Assembly: GCF_003031675.1 (NCBI RefSeq)
Contig: NZ_PYWX01000052.1
Location: 25,265 to 89,264 of the forward strand
Direction: 5' to 3'
Source of the DNA: Pseudomonas palleroniana
GTDB lineage: Bacteria; Pseudomonadota; Gammaproteobacteria; Pseudomonadales; Pseudomonadaceae
Length of the DNA stretch: 64,000 bases
The stretch's first letter is position 1, and each line of letters opens with the position of its first letter. Positions 1 to 8,541 of this stretch are shown here, one piece after another. The notes beneath the pieces were generated by a model. That model worked only from the letters and a program-made list of their open reading frames with translations. It did not search any database and was not told where the DNA came from. The translations under genes were made by a program, and so were the position numbers.

Positions 1-407
1 ACAACCGCGCCGTCACCCTGGGCGGCCAGGCCACCACTCTCAACATCCAGCGAATGGATGGCAGCGTCGATCCCTCTTTGAACGCCAAGGCGGCGATCCA
101 GGGCACCTCTTTCAGCAACGGCAACGGTGTACTGGGCTTCAACCAGTCGGCCGGGGCCAATAACCAATCAGTCAATGCCGTTCGGATCAGCGTAAACCCT
201 GCCCCGCTCAGCATCGACGACAGCGTCTTGTTGCAACAGAACACCACGACGCTGGCAACCGACTCAGGGCTCACCCCCACCACTGGCAGCCGCCAGGTCG
301 TGACAAGCGACCAGGCCTTCACCGGCAGCCGAGGAGTGATTCAGGTGAACCAGAGTGCCGGGGTGGGGAACCGAGTGGCTAACACCCTGGGCATCACTAT
401 CAAGTAA
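1..407 (+). CDS. fapB: FapB, minor amyloid subunit (3' part only)
   Basis: Reading frame 3 is open from the window edge to the TAA at 405-407, so this is the C-terminal part of a gene that begins outside the window. The visible 134 residues are rich in Asn, Gln, Ser, Gly and Thr and hold two copies of an amyloid-type motif, GVLGFNQSAGANNQ and GVIQVNQSAGVGNR. FapB is the minor, probably nucleating, subunit of the extracellular Fap fibre. The identity rests on this composition and on its place directly before fapC. No cysteine is present in the visible part. The internal ATG at 54 is not a plausible start because the frame and the repeat-like composition continue upstream of it. Confidence 0.85.
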   Translation, partial: NRAVTLGGQATTLNIQRMDGSVDPSLNAKAAIQGTSFSNGNGVLGFNQSAGANNQSVNAVRISVNPAPLSIDDSVLLQQNTTTLATDSGLTPTTGSRQVVTSDQAFTGSRGVIQVNQSAGVGNRVANTLGITIK

Positions 408-474
408 GCGCTTGGTAGCACACGTTAGACCGTACCAACACTTAACCAACTAATTAGAAGCAAGGAGAAACACC

Positions 475-1221
475 ATGAAACCTCAAATGGCTCTGAAACC
501 ACTGGTTTTCGCTCTCGCCGCACTCATGGCTGCCGCTGCTCAAGCAGGGGGTGGCTGGCACCCTGCCCCTCAACCCACCGGTACTGTTGCCTCCGTCGTG
601 ACGGACGTGCAAAAAAGTGCACACAACAAATTCGACGATACCAAAACCGAAAACAATGCTTCGGCTGATGGCTCGGTCACCAACAACAGCGGTAACGTTG
701 GGGTAAACGCGCAGGCGGGTTCGGGCAACCAAGCTGACAACGCCGGTGCTATCTCCAGTGCCAAAGGCGACTTTGCAACGGTATTTGCAGTGATCGACGT
801 GGATCAAGCCAGCACCCACAACACCTTCACCAACAAAGGCACGCAAAACAATGCGTCGCTGGATAACTCGGTGAACAATAACTCCGGCAACGTGGGCTAC
901 AACGGTCAGGCCGGGCAAGGCAACCAGGGTAAAAACAACCTGGCGATCACCACCGCCGATGGTAAAAACATCGCGGCAGCCTCCAACACCGAGCAAAACT
1001 CGCTCAACAACACCTACCTCAACGCCGCGGCTACCAGCCATGGCTATGGCTGGGGCAGCAAGGCTCAATACGTGTCCAACAACTCCAGCCTCGACAACTC
1101 GGTTAACCACAACTCCGGTAACGTGGGTGTGAACCTGCAATCGGGCGGTGGTAACCAAGGCAGCAACAGCCTGTCGATCGGCCAGGGTTGCAGTGTCTGC
1201 GCCAGCGGCGTGCGCTTCTGA
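475..1221 (+). CDS. fapC: FapC, major functional amyloid subunit
   Basis: FapC is the main structural subunit of Fap fibres, which stiffen the biofilm matrix. The 248-residue product has a signal peptide (residues 1-24, ending AQA) followed by three imperfect repeats at about 45-91, 110-155 and 173-231. Each repeat carries an NNAS/NNSS...SGNVG core and a GVN-x-Q-x-G-x-GNQ end, and short linkers of about 20 residues separate them. A CSVC (CxxC) motif lies at 239-242, as is usual for this family. The mature part is very rich in Asn, Ser and Gly. The start follows an AAGGAG ribosome-binding site at 463-468. The gene lies 67 bases after fapB, and a terminator-like hairpin follows its stop at once. 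Confidence 0.96.
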   Translation: MKPQMALKPLVFALAALMAAAAQAGGGWHPAPQPTGTVASVVTDVQKSAHNKFDDTKTENNASADGSVTNNSGNVGVNAQAGSGNQADNAGAISSAKGDFATVFAVIDVDQASTHNTFTNKGTQNNASLDNSVNNNSGNVGYNGQAGQGNQGKNNLAITTADGKNIAAASNTEQNSLNNTYLNAAATSHGYGWGSKAQYVSNNSSLDNSVNHNSGNVGVNLQSGGGNQGSNSLSIGQGCSVCASGVRF

Positions 1222-1228
1222 TGCAATG

Positions 1229-1254
1229 GGGCCTTGGCAACAAGGCCCTTTTTT
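1229..1254 (+). terminator. Intrinsic terminator or attenuator between fapC and fapD
   Basis: An 8-bp perfect stem, GGGCCTTG at 1229-1236 with CAAGGCCC at 1241-1248, closes a GCAA tetraloop and is followed by six T residues. This is a textbook rho-independent terminator, yet it lies 7 bases after the fapC stop and 28 bases before fapD in the same operon. It probably lowers read-through into fapDEF so that the subunit outnumbers the export proteins. This role is inferred. Confidence 0.85.
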
Positions 1255-1282
1255 ATTCCAGTGTCCAACAGGTCATACGATC

Positions 1283-1963
1283 ATGCGCCTCGCGACCCTC
1301 ACCCTCCTGATGCTGCTCACCGGCCCTACGTGGGCGGGCACCATGGCGGTTTCCGCCATGCCTGGCGGTGCAGTCATCTTCAAGAAGGTCGAGAGTATTC
1401 GTGAGCGGCGCTTCGCCAACCTGGTGGAACAGAAAACCGATTTCAGCTGCGGTGCCGCGGCACTCGCCACCATCCTGCGCCAAGCCTATTGGCTGGACGT
1501 CGACGAAGATCATGTCATCAAAGGCATGCTGGTGACCGCCGACCAGAACCTGGTGCGTACCCAGGGCTTTTCCATGCTGGACATGAAGCGCTATCTCGAA
1601 AGCATCGGCATGCGTGCCCGAGGCTACAAAATTGCGCCTGAGACGCTGGTGACGGTGAGAATCCCCGTAGTGGTATTGCTGGAAATTCGAGGCTACAAGC
1701 ATTTTGTGGTGATGCAGCGCGCCGACAAGGACTGGGTGTATATCGGCGACCCGGTGCTGGGCCATAAACGCTACTCGAAGGACGACTTCGTCAAGGGCTG
1801 GAACGGCATCGTATTCGCCGTGCTGGGTGAGGGTTACGACAAGACCAATGTCTTGCTCGACCCGCCCACCCCACTGACCGCCAGGAACATGATGAACAAG
1901 TTCAAGCCTCTGGCCGATACCGAGCTGATGGACTTCGGTTTTATCCAAAGCGACTTCTTCTAG
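1283..1963 (+). CDS. fapD: FapD, C39-like peptidase of the Fap system
   Basis: FapD is a periplasmic cysteine-peptidase-like protein of family C39, needed for Fap secretion or maturation. The 226-residue product starts with a signal peptide (MRLATLTLLMLLTGPTWA). It then shows the C39 triad elements: DFSCGAAAL with the catalytic Cys at about residue 51, KHFVVM with the His, and GDPVLG with the Asp. A longer in-frame ORF begins upstream, but it overlaps fapC and the hairpin. The ATG at 1283 gives a clean signal peptide and is preferred. FapE follows 37 bases later. Confidence 0.93.
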   Translation: MRLATLTLLMLLTGPTWAGTMAVSAMPGGAVIFKKVESIRERRFANLVEQKTDFSCGAAALATILRQAYWLDVDEDHVIKGMLVTADQNLVRTQGFSMLDMKRYLESIGMRARGYKIAPETLVTVRIPVVVLLEIRGYKHFVVMQRADKDWVYIGDPVLGHKRYSKDDFVKGWNGIVFAVLGEGYDKTNVLLDPPTPLTARNMMNKFKPLADTELMDFGFIQSDFF

Positions 1964-2000
1964 AAGCGCAATAAGGAGCAGGACGCTCCAGGAGCTGAAG

Positions 2001-2744
2001 ATGAACACTTCCCGCTGGCTGACCGCCTTGTGTCTGGCAGCCGCAATGCCTGCTTATGCGTCATCGGGGTTCAAACCGATCGAACTCAAGGATTCGGAAA
2101 TGGCCGACCTGCGTGGCCGTTACGTAATGCCGGGGCGAATCATCAGCTTCGGCATTGTGATGAGCAGCACCTGGACCAACGCCGTGGGCGACACCATTAC
2201 CGGCAAGGCCAGCATGCAAATCGATAAAACCACGATCACCCCACAGTTCTACGTACAGACCACCGGCGCCACCGGTAGCGGGACTAACCAGCACACCGGT
2301 ACCGGCAACGTGGTAGGCGGCGCGGGCCTAGGCAGCGGCCAGGGCGTGACCCAGAGCGTACGCACAGCCGGCGATGGCAACACCGCCTACAACGATGTGG
2401 GCATCAACATCAGCCAGAACGGCTTCGCCCCCTCCAATGCCGTGCAATCGGGGCAAGTGCTGGTCGCCGGCGGTACCGTCACCGGCGACAGCGCGGCAGG
2501 CCGCGTGAGCGTGTCAGCCAACAACGGCGGCCTGCAGATGGCGATCCAGGCCAATCATAACCAAGGCAACAGCCTGCAGCAGATCGGCGGCGGGAATGTG
2601 TTGCAAGGTACGGTATTGACCGGCAACTCCAACTTCGTCAACAACATGACCCAGCTCAATGTCGTGATGAACAATGGTCTGAACAATCGCGCGTTGAACT
2701 GCAACTTGGATCAACTCAAAGGCCTACGCAATCTCGGTTATTGA
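2001..2744 (+). CDS. fapE: FapE, Fap-system extracellular component
   Basis: The product has 247 residues with a signal peptide ending MPAYA at about residue 20. The mature protein is rich in Gly, Asn, Thr and Gln and carries fibre-like stretches (GVTQSVRTAGDGNTAYN, ANHNQGNSLQQIGGGN), consistent with FapE, which is found in small amounts in purified fibres. A single cysteine lies near the end (NCNLDQ). The start follows an AGGAG at 1988-1992, and the order fapC-D-E-F matches known fap operons. The molecular role of FapE is not settled. Confidence 0.9.
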   Translation: MNTSRWLTALCLAAAMPAYASSGFKPIELKDSEMADLRGRYVMPGRIISFGIVMSSTWTNAVGDTITGKASMQIDKTTITPQFYVQTTGATGSGTNQHTGTGNVVGGAGLGSGQGVTQSVRTAGDGNTAYNDVGINISQNGFAPSNAVQSGQVLVAGGTVTGDSAAGRVSVSANNGGLQMAIQANHNQGNSLQQIGGGNVLQGTVLTGNSNFVNNMTQLNVVMNNGLNNRALNCNLDQLKGLRNLGY

Positions 2745-2791
2745 ACTACGCTGACCCTCGACACTTAAGCATTAAAAGGACGGCTTATTTC

Positions 2792-4093
2792 ATGCAACGA
2801 TCGTTATCGCTACGTGCGGTGGTCTGTTTGAGTACACTCCTGCCCGCATCCATGTTGTATGCAGCGTCAGATACCGATGTCGAAACCCTCAAACAGGAGC
2901 TCCTCGAGCTCAAACAGCGTTACGAAGTGCAGCAAAAAGCCCTCGCGGTGCTGGAACAGCGCGTACGCCAGGTCGAAGACCAACCGGCAACACCCGCGCC
3001 GCGCCGCCTGGTCAAGTCGCCCGCCGACTTCAAGAAAGGCGGCACGGCTGTCGCCGGCACAGGTGCCGCAGCGGCGTCCGGAGGCGCGGCAGGCGGCGGC
3101 AGTTCCTACGGGCAGTCTCTCAAGGATGATTCGGCCCCCGCGCAAAGTGTGAGCAACCTTTATAACGAAGCCAGCGGCTTTTTCGGCAATGGCAAGTTCA
3201 GCGTTGAAACCGGCATTACCTATGCCCGCTACGATGCGCGCCAATTGACCCTCAACGGTTTCCTGGCGCTGGATTCGATCTTCCTGGGCAATCTCAACCT
3301 GGACCGGATCAAGTCCGATAGCTGGACCCTTGACCTGACCGCGCGCTACAACGTCGATAACCGTTGGCAGTTCGACGTGAACGCGCCGGTGGTGTACCGC
3401 GAGTCGACCTACCAGTCGAGCGGCGCCGGCAACGATGCCACCGCGACATCGGAAGCTTCAGTCACCCGCAATCCAACCCTGGGTGACGTGAACTTCGGCG
3501 TGGCGTACAAATTCCTCGACGAAACTCCCAGCCTGCCGGATGCAGTGGTCTCTCTGCGGGTCAAGGCACCTACGGGTAAAGACCCGTTTGGCATCAAGCT
3601 GATCAAGCAACCCGACAACGACAACCTTTTCCTGCCCGAAAGCCTGCCTACGGGTAACGGTGTCTGGTCGATCACCCCTGGTATTTCCCTGGTCAAGACC
3701 TTCGACCCGGCGGTGTTGTTTGGCTCGCTGTCCTACACCCACAATTTCGAGGAGTCGTTTGACGATATCAGCAGCGACGTCAACCAGAAAGTGGGCGGCA
3801 AGGTGCGCCTGGGCGACAGCTTCCAGATCGGCGCCGGCGTCGCCTTCGCGCTCAACGAGAAGATGAGCATGTCGTTCTCGGTGTCCGACCTCGTGCAGCG
3901 CCAGAGCAAGCTCAAGCCGGACGGCCGCGACTGGCAGTCGGTAGTCTCCAGCGATGCCAATGCCGGCTACTTCAACGTGGGCATGACCATTGCGGCCTCC
4001 GACAACCTGACCATCGTGCCGAACCTGGCCATCGGCATCACGCCGGATGCGCCTTCGTTCAGTTTCAGCCTGAAGTTCCCGTACTACTTCTGA
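2792..4093 (+). CDS. fapF: FapF, outer-membrane pore for Fap subunit export
   Basis: FapF is the trimeric outer-membrane beta-barrel through which Fap subunits leave the cell. The 433-residue product has a signal peptide (to about residue 25, ...MLYAAS). A predicted coiled-coil follows at about 26-60 (VETLKQELLELKQRYEV), then a Pro/Ala/Gly linker and a barrel of alternating beta-strands ending in FSLKFPYYF with a terminal Phe. This coiled-coil plus barrel layout is diagnostic. The ATG at 2792, after AAAGGA at 2775-2780, is preferred to the start 51 bases upstream, which would overlap fapE and spoil the signal peptide. It is the last gene of the operon. Confidence 0.93.
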   Translation: MQRSLSLRAVVCLSTLLPASMLYAASDTDVETLKQELLELKQRYEVQQKALAVLEQRVRQVEDQPATPAPRRLVKSPADFKKGGTAVAGTGAAAASGGAAGGGSSYGQSLKDDSAPAQSVSNLYNEASGFFGNGKFSVETGITYARYDARQLTLNGFLALDSIFLGNLNLDRIKSDSWTLDLTARYNVDNRWQFDVNAPVVYRESTYQSSGAGNDATATSEASVTRNPTLGDVNFGVAYKFLDETPSLPDAVVSLRVKAPTGKDPFGIKLIKQPDNDNLFLPESLPTGNGVWSITPGISLVKTFDPAVLFGSLSYTHNFEESFDDISSDVNQKVGGKVRLGDSFQIGAGVAFALNEKMSMSFSVSDLVQRQSKLKPDGRDWQSVVSSDANAGYFNVGMTIAASDNLTIVPNLAIGITPDAPSFSFSLKFPYYF

Positions 4094-4145
4094 CGCAAAG
4101 GGCTGCTTTGCAGCCTGGAACACTCAAAAGGAAAGTCCCGACAGG

Positions 4146-4185
4146 AAAAAGCCCCGCAACGATAAGGGTCGTTGCGGGGCTTTTT
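4146..4185. terminator. Bidirectional terminator between fapF and the sigma-54 regulator
   Basis: A 17-bp perfect stem, AAAAAGCCCCGCAACGA with its complement, surrounds the 6-base loop TAAGGG. The A-run on one side and T-run on the other allow termination of both convergent transcripts. Confidence 0.92.
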
Positions 4186-4197
4186 GGTTTACCCGCC

Positions 4198-5523
4198 CTA
4201 GCGGATCTGGTGTTTGTGCAGCAACCGGTAGAACGTTGGCCGTGATACGCCCAGTACACGGGCTGCGACACTCAGGTTGTCGCTGTACCGGTTGAGCACA
4301 TCGCACAGCGCCTGGCGTTCGGCGCGGTGCTTGTAATCTTCCAGTGTAGCCATCACTGGCGCGATTGCCTGCCGGCTTTGCAAACCCAGATCGGCGGCTT
4401 CGATTTGCCGCCCCTCCGCCAGCACCAGGCCGCGCCGTACGCGGTTGGCCAACTCGCGCACATTGCCCGGCCACAGGTGCTCGCCCATGGCAACCAACGC
4501 ATCCTCACTGAAACTGCGCGGACGACGACCGGTTTCCTGACTGTAAAAATGCGAAAAATGGTTGGCCAGCATCCCTACATCACCATGACGCTCGCGTAAC
4601 GGCGCAGTCACCACCTGCAGCACATTGAGCCGGTAATACAGATCTTCACGAAACGAGCCCTTTGCCACGGCGGCTTCGAGGTCGACGTGAGTCGCGGCCA
4701 GTACCCGTACATCCACCGGGATGGGCCGGCTGCCCCCCACCCGTTCGATCTGTTTTTCTTGCAGGAAGCGCAACAGGTTGGCCTGCAACTCCAGGGGCAA
4801 GTCACCGATCTCATCCAGGAACAGCGTGCCGCCGTGGGCCGCTTCGATCCGCCCGACCTTGCGTTGATGGGCACCGGTAAACGCACCTTTTTCGTGGCCA
4901 AACAGCTCGGACTGGATCAAATGTTCGGGAATCGCGCCGCAATTGATGGCGACAAAGGGTTTGCCATGGCGCTGTGACTGGCGATGCAGGGTCTTGGCCG
5001 CCAGTTCCTTGCCGGTACCACTGTCACCACGAATCAACACCGGTGACTCGGTGGGCGCCAGTTTTGCCAGCAGTTTGCGCAGCTCGCGGATCGGGCGGCT
5101 GTCGCCGAGCAGCTCATGCTCGGGCTCGTCGACCCGCGCGTGGCATTTGCCACGCAGGCGCGCCATGCCAAAGGCACGGCCGAGGGTGACCTGCACCCTG
5201 GAGACGTCGAACGGCAAGGTATGAAAGTCGAAAAACCATTCACAGACAAAATCGCCGACGTTTTGCAGGCGCAGCACATCCTGGCTGAGTACGGCGATCC
5301 ATTCGGTACCGCTGCGGCTGATCAACTCCTTGACCGCCTCCGGGCGTTCCAGGTGCGAGGGGTGCAAACGCAGCAGGCCGACATCGCAGGATCGCTCGCC
5401 CACGGCTTCCAGGTCGCAACTGTCCACCTCCCAGCCGGCGCTGCGTAAACCGGGTAACAGCCCATGGCAATCGTCACAGGGGTCAACCACGAGCAGGCGG
5501 CGCTGGACAGGTGTAACAACCAT
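4198..5523 (-). CDS. Sigma-54-dependent activator with degenerate receiver domain
   Basis: This 441-residue enhancer-binding protein opens promoters with RpoN. Residues 1-125 look like a response-regulator receiver, but the phospho-acceptor position in LLRLHP (50-55) is Arg, so it is probably not phosphorylated. The AAA+ domain (about 135-370) has Walker A GDSGTGKE at 167-174, the sigma-54 contact loop GAFTGA at 213-218 and Walker B FLDEIGD. A Fis-type helix-turn-helix ends the protein (NLSVAARVLGVSRPTFYRLL). The layout recalls VpsR- and FleQ-like regulators. It converges on the fap operon, so control of fap is plausible but unproven. Confidence 0.9.
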   Translation of the reverse strand: MVVTPVQRRLLVVDPCDDCHGLLPGLRSAGWEVDSCDLEAVGERSCDVGLLRLHPSHLERPEAVKELISRSGTEWIAVLSQDVLRLQNVGDFVCEWFFDFHTLPFDVSRVQVTLGRAFGMARLRGKCHARVDEPEHELLGDSRPIRELRKLLAKLAPTESPVLIRGDSGTGKELAAKTLHRQSQRHGKPFVAINCGAIPEHLIQSELFGHEKGAFTGAHQRKVGRIEAAHGGTLFLDEIGDLPLELQANLLRFLQEKQIERVGGSRPIPVDVRVLAATHVDLEAAVAKGSFREDLYYRLNVLQVVTAPLRERHGDVGMLANHFSHFYSQETGRRPRSFSEDALVAMGEHLWPGNVRELANRVRRGLVLAEGRQIEAADLGLQSRQAIAPVMATLEDYKHRAERQALCDVLNRYSDNLSVAARVLGVSRPTFYRLLHKHQIR

Positions 5524-5869
5524 GACTATTCCCTGACGTCAAAATGACTAAAGTTATTTAGAAACAATAGTTTGTGGCAGCTGCTGATAACCCTAGCAAG
5601 ATCTTGACGCAGGCTTTGTACTAATTCGCTATAAGGAGGCGGCAAAAAGCCACTTTCTCAGCGCATCTACAAAAAAGTTGCGGCGCGCGCAAACTTTCAT
5701 TCAGCTTTCAAAACAGCCGCTTACATGACTCTAATCAGGAAAAGTCGAAATTTCTTGTTTTAACATGTGACCCGTACCCCGCCATCGTGCATCAGTACAA
5801 GTAACCCGCCGCACGGTCAGCCCAACCGACGGCATTTCACTTGAATGGGCATTGAGAGAGACGACCCAC
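5524..5869. other. Intergenic region between divergent genes
   Basis: These 346 bases hold the leaders of the minus-strand sigma-54 activator and the plus-strand small gene. They are AT-richer than the surroundings. I see a purine-rich GAGAGAG at 5854-5860 that serves the gene at 5870, but no convincing sigma-70 or sigma-54 promoter, hairpin terminator or RNA gene. Confidence 0.6.
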
Positions 5870-6130
5870 ATGAACGCCCCGCTCCGCATCAACGAAGCTC
5901 TTTTGATCGCAGACCGTGCTTTCCAGCCCTTTCAGTGCGTAGCCTGGCACGATGGCAATGGTGCCCTCAGCCTGAGCGTCATCGACCGCACTAATACCCG
6001 TATTGGCAGCAAACAACTTTCGTCGAGCGCCTACACCGACCCGGCACAATTGGAAGACTTGTTGTTGCAGGCCCGCGCTGAACTCGACAAAGATGGCTAC
6101 CAGTTGCAGTCCTGGGCAATGCCAAAGTAA
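5870..6130 (+). CDS. Conserved small Pseudomonas protein, unknown function
   Basis: The product has 86 residues, no signal peptide and no membrane segment. It begins MNAPLRINEALLIADRAF and ends LQSWAMPK. The composition is that of a small soluble alpha/beta protein, and it looks like a conserved family of fluorescent pseudomonads, but no function is known to me. The ATG at 5870 has a GAGAGAG ribosome-binding site 9 bases before it and is preferred to the in-frame TTG at 5852. It stands alone, divergent from the sigma-54 activator and convergent with the HAD phosphatase gene. Confidence 0.75.
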   Translation: MNAPLRINEALLIADRAFQPFQCVAWHDGNGALSLSVIDRTNTRIGSKQLSSSAYTDPAQLEDLLLQARAELDKDGYQLQSWAMPK

Positions 6131-6196
6131 GCCGCTGCGCTAACTTGCGCTCACTGTAGAACAGCGAGCGCAAGTTCGGCATTGGAACTTAAGGGT

Positions 6197-7021
6197 TTAT
6201 CGCGCCGCGAGAATAAAGCGCTCAAACGCTTGCGCCGCGCCATCCTCGAGATTGCTGCCGGTGACGACACTGGCTTGGCGCTTGACGGTTTCTTCCGCCT
6301 GGCCCATGGCAATCGAAAAACCCGCCACATGAAACATCGCCGGGTCATTGCCGCCATCACCGATGGCGGCTGTCTGCTCAAGCGGTATGCCAAGGTGCGC
6401 CGCCAACGTCTTCAAGGCTTCGCCTTTATTGGCCAGCATGGCCGTCACATCCAGATAAACCGGTTGCGAACGCGAGACCTGGGCCAAACCCTGCACCTTG
6501 GGCTGCAAGCGTGCTTCCAGCTCCACCAGCAACTGGGTGTTTTGACTGGCCGCGACAATCTTGTCGACCCGATCCAGGTACGGCTCGAAGCTCTCGACCA
6601 CTTTCGGACCGTAGCCAAGACCATCGGCTTCACGCTGTACCATCGGACCTGGGGGGTCGCGACGCAACCAGTCGCCATCGGCAAATACCCAGACCTCTAC
6701 GTCCGGCTCGCCGGAGAACAGCGCCAACGTCACCAACGCCGCCTCCGCCGGCAAGTGGTGGGCGACCAGGATGCTGCCGTCCGGGTTGATCAGCGTGCCG
6801 CCATTGAAGCCCGCAACCGGCACATCGATCCCGAAGGCCTCGATCATATGCAACATGGCCTTGGGCGGCCGCCCGCTGGCCAGGCTGAAGAGCACGCCGG
6901 CATCGCGCAGCGCGTGTACCGTATCCAGGGTGCGTTGGCTGGGCTGATGATCGGGACGCAAGAGCGTCCCGTCCATATCACTCAAGACGAATCGGATGGG
7001 ATGAATCGCTGCGTCATTCAT
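6197..7021 (-). CDS. Cof-type HAD-IIB family sugar-phosphate phosphatase
   Basis: This 274-residue haloacid-dehalogenase-fold hydrolase has motif I LSDMDGTLL near the N-terminus, with the nucleophile Asp and the acid/base Asp. The C-terminal motif IGDGGNDPAMF supplies the Mg2+ ligands. The large cap between about residues 85 and 190 fits the Cof/YidA (type IIB) branch, which acts on phosphorylated sugars and related metabolites. Its start overlaps the zwf stop by four bases (ATGA), so it is translationally coupled to a pentose-phosphate operon. A role in removing a sugar phosphate produced there is inference. Confidence 0.87.
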   Translation of the reverse strand: MNDAAIHPIRFVLSDMDGTLLRPDHQPSQRTLDTVHALRDAGVLFSLASGRPPKAMLHMIEAFGIDVPVAGFNGGTLINPDGSILVAHHLPAEAALVTLALFSGEPDVEVWVFADGDWLRRDPPGPMVQREADGLGYGPKVVESFEPYLDRVDKIVAASQNTQLLVELEARLQPKVQGLAQVSRSQPVYLDVTAMLANKGEALKTLAAHLGIPLEQTAAIGDGGNDPAMFHVAGFSIAMGQAEETVKRQASVVTGSNLEDGAAQAFERFILAAR

Positions 7022-8541
7022 CCCAGAGCGTGCCAGCTACGACCATCGCGGGCCAGCAACGCGTCGGCGGCTGCCGGGCCGTCTTCACCGGCCTTGTAGG
7101 CCTGGATGCCGTCATCCTCTTTCCAGGCATCGAGGAACGGTTGCACGGCGCGCCAGCCGTTCTCGATGTTGTCGGCACGCTGGAACAAGGTCTGATCACC
7201 CGTCATGCAGTCGTAGATCAGGGTTTCATAACCCGTCGACGGTTGCATCTCGAAGAAGTCCTTGTAGTCGAAGCCCAATTCGATATTGGCCATTTCCAGG
7301 GTCGGCCCAGGCTGTTTGGCCAACAGGTCGAACCACATGCCTTCGTTGGGCTGGATCTGGATTTTCAGGTAAGTCGGCTTGAGTTCATCCACCTCGGTGT
7401 CGCGGAACTGCGCATAGGGCGCATGCTTGAAGCAGATCACGATCTCGGTGTCACGGATGCTCATGCGTTTGCCGGTACGCAGGTAGAACGGCACGCCGAC
7501 CCAACGCCAGTTGTCGATCATCACCTTGAGGGCAACGAAGGTCTCAGTACTGCTGTCGGGCGCGACATTCGCCTCTTCGCGGTAACCGGGCAGCGACTTG
7601 CCGCCGATCTCACCGGCGGTGTACTGGCCACGTACCGAGTTGGCCCGGGCTTCCTCCAGGGACCACGGTCGGATAGCACCGACGACCTTGGCCTTCTCGC
7701 CGCGCACCGCATCGGCACCGAACGCTGCCGGAGGTTCCATCGCCACCATCGCCAGCAACTGGAACAGGTGGTTGGGCACCATGTCGCGCAGGGTACCGGT
7801 TTTCTCGAAGAAATTACCCCGGGTTTCCACGCCGACGGTTTCGGCGGCGGTGATCTGTACGTGGTCGATGTAATGGTTGTTCCAGAAAGCCTCGAACAGC
7901 ACGTTGGAGAAACGGCTGATCAGGATGTTCTGCACCGTTTCCTTGCCCAGGTAATGGTCGATGCGATAAATCTGCTTCTCGCTCATCACCTTGAGCAGGC
8001 ACGCGTTGAGCGCTTCGGCAGTGGCCAGGTCGGAACCGAAAGGTTTTTCGATGACCACACGGCGAAAGGCCTCGTCCGTTTCGTTGAGCAGCCCGGCGCT
8101 GCCCAGGCGCTGCACCACGTCACTGAAGAAACGCGGTGCGGTGGCCAGGTAAAACACCGCGTTACCGGTGCCGCTTTCGGCGATCTTCTTGCCGATATCG
8201 GCGTAGGTCGCGTCGTCGAGGAAGTCGCCCTCGACGTAGCTGATACCTTTGGCCAGCTGCGCCCACAGCTCAGGGTCCAATGCGTTTCCAGCACTGCCCC
8301 TGACCTTGCTTGCCGCCTCGGTGCGAATGAAATCTTCAAGCTTCTTGGCGAAGTCGGCGTCACTGATAGCATTGTGATCAACGCCAACAATACGCAGGCC
8401 ATCGCCCAGCAACCCATCCCGATTGAGGTTATACAGCGCCGGCATGAGCAGGCGCTTGACCAGATCACCATGGGCACCAAACAGAAACAGTGTGGTGGGC
8501 GGGGCGGGTTCGGCCTTGGGTTTCTTGCCGTTGGCGGTCAT
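7018..8541 (-). CDS. zwf: Glucose-6-phosphate 1-dehydrogenase
   Basis: It oxidises glucose 6-phosphate to 6-phosphogluconolactone and makes NAD(P)H. The 507-residue length is normal. The nucleotide-binding motif appears as LFGAHGDLVKRLLMPALYNL near residue 20 and the active-site motif as RIDHYLGKE near residue 195. Start and stop both overlap the neighbouring genes by four bases, which gives the operon order gnd-zwf-HAD phosphatase. Because no edd, pgl or hexR homologue lies nearby, this is probably the gnd-linked zwf copy rather than the copy at the Entner-Doudoroff locus. Confidence 0.97.
   Translation of the reverse strand: MTANGKKPKAEPAPPTTLFLFGAHGDLVKRLLMPALYNLNRDGLLGDGLRIVGVDHNAISDADFAKKLEDFIRTEAASKVRGSAGNALDPELWAQLAKGISYVEGDFLDDATYADIGKKIAESGTGNAVFYLATAPRFFSDVVQRLGSAGLLNETDEAFRRVVIEKPFGSDLATAEALNACLLKVMSEKQIYRIDHYLGKETVQNILISRFSNVLFEAFWNNHYIDHVQITAAETVGVETRGNFFEKTGTLRDMVPNHLFQLLAMVAMEPPAAFGADAVRGEKAKVVGAIRPWSLEEARANSVRGQYTAGEIGGKSLPGYREEANVAPDSSTETFVALKVMIDNWRWVGVPFYLRTGKRMSIRDTEIVICFKHAPYAQFRDTEVDELKPTYLKIQIQPNEGMWFDLLAKQPGPTLEMANIELGFDYKDFFEMQPSTGYETLIYDCMTGDQTLFQRADNIENGWRAVQPFLDAWKEDDGIQAYKAGEDGPAAADALLARDGRSWHALG

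Noticed and set aside
5524..5869. Possible small RNA gene in the sigma-54 regulator leader
   Set aside because: No terminator hairpin or known RNA family could be recognised.
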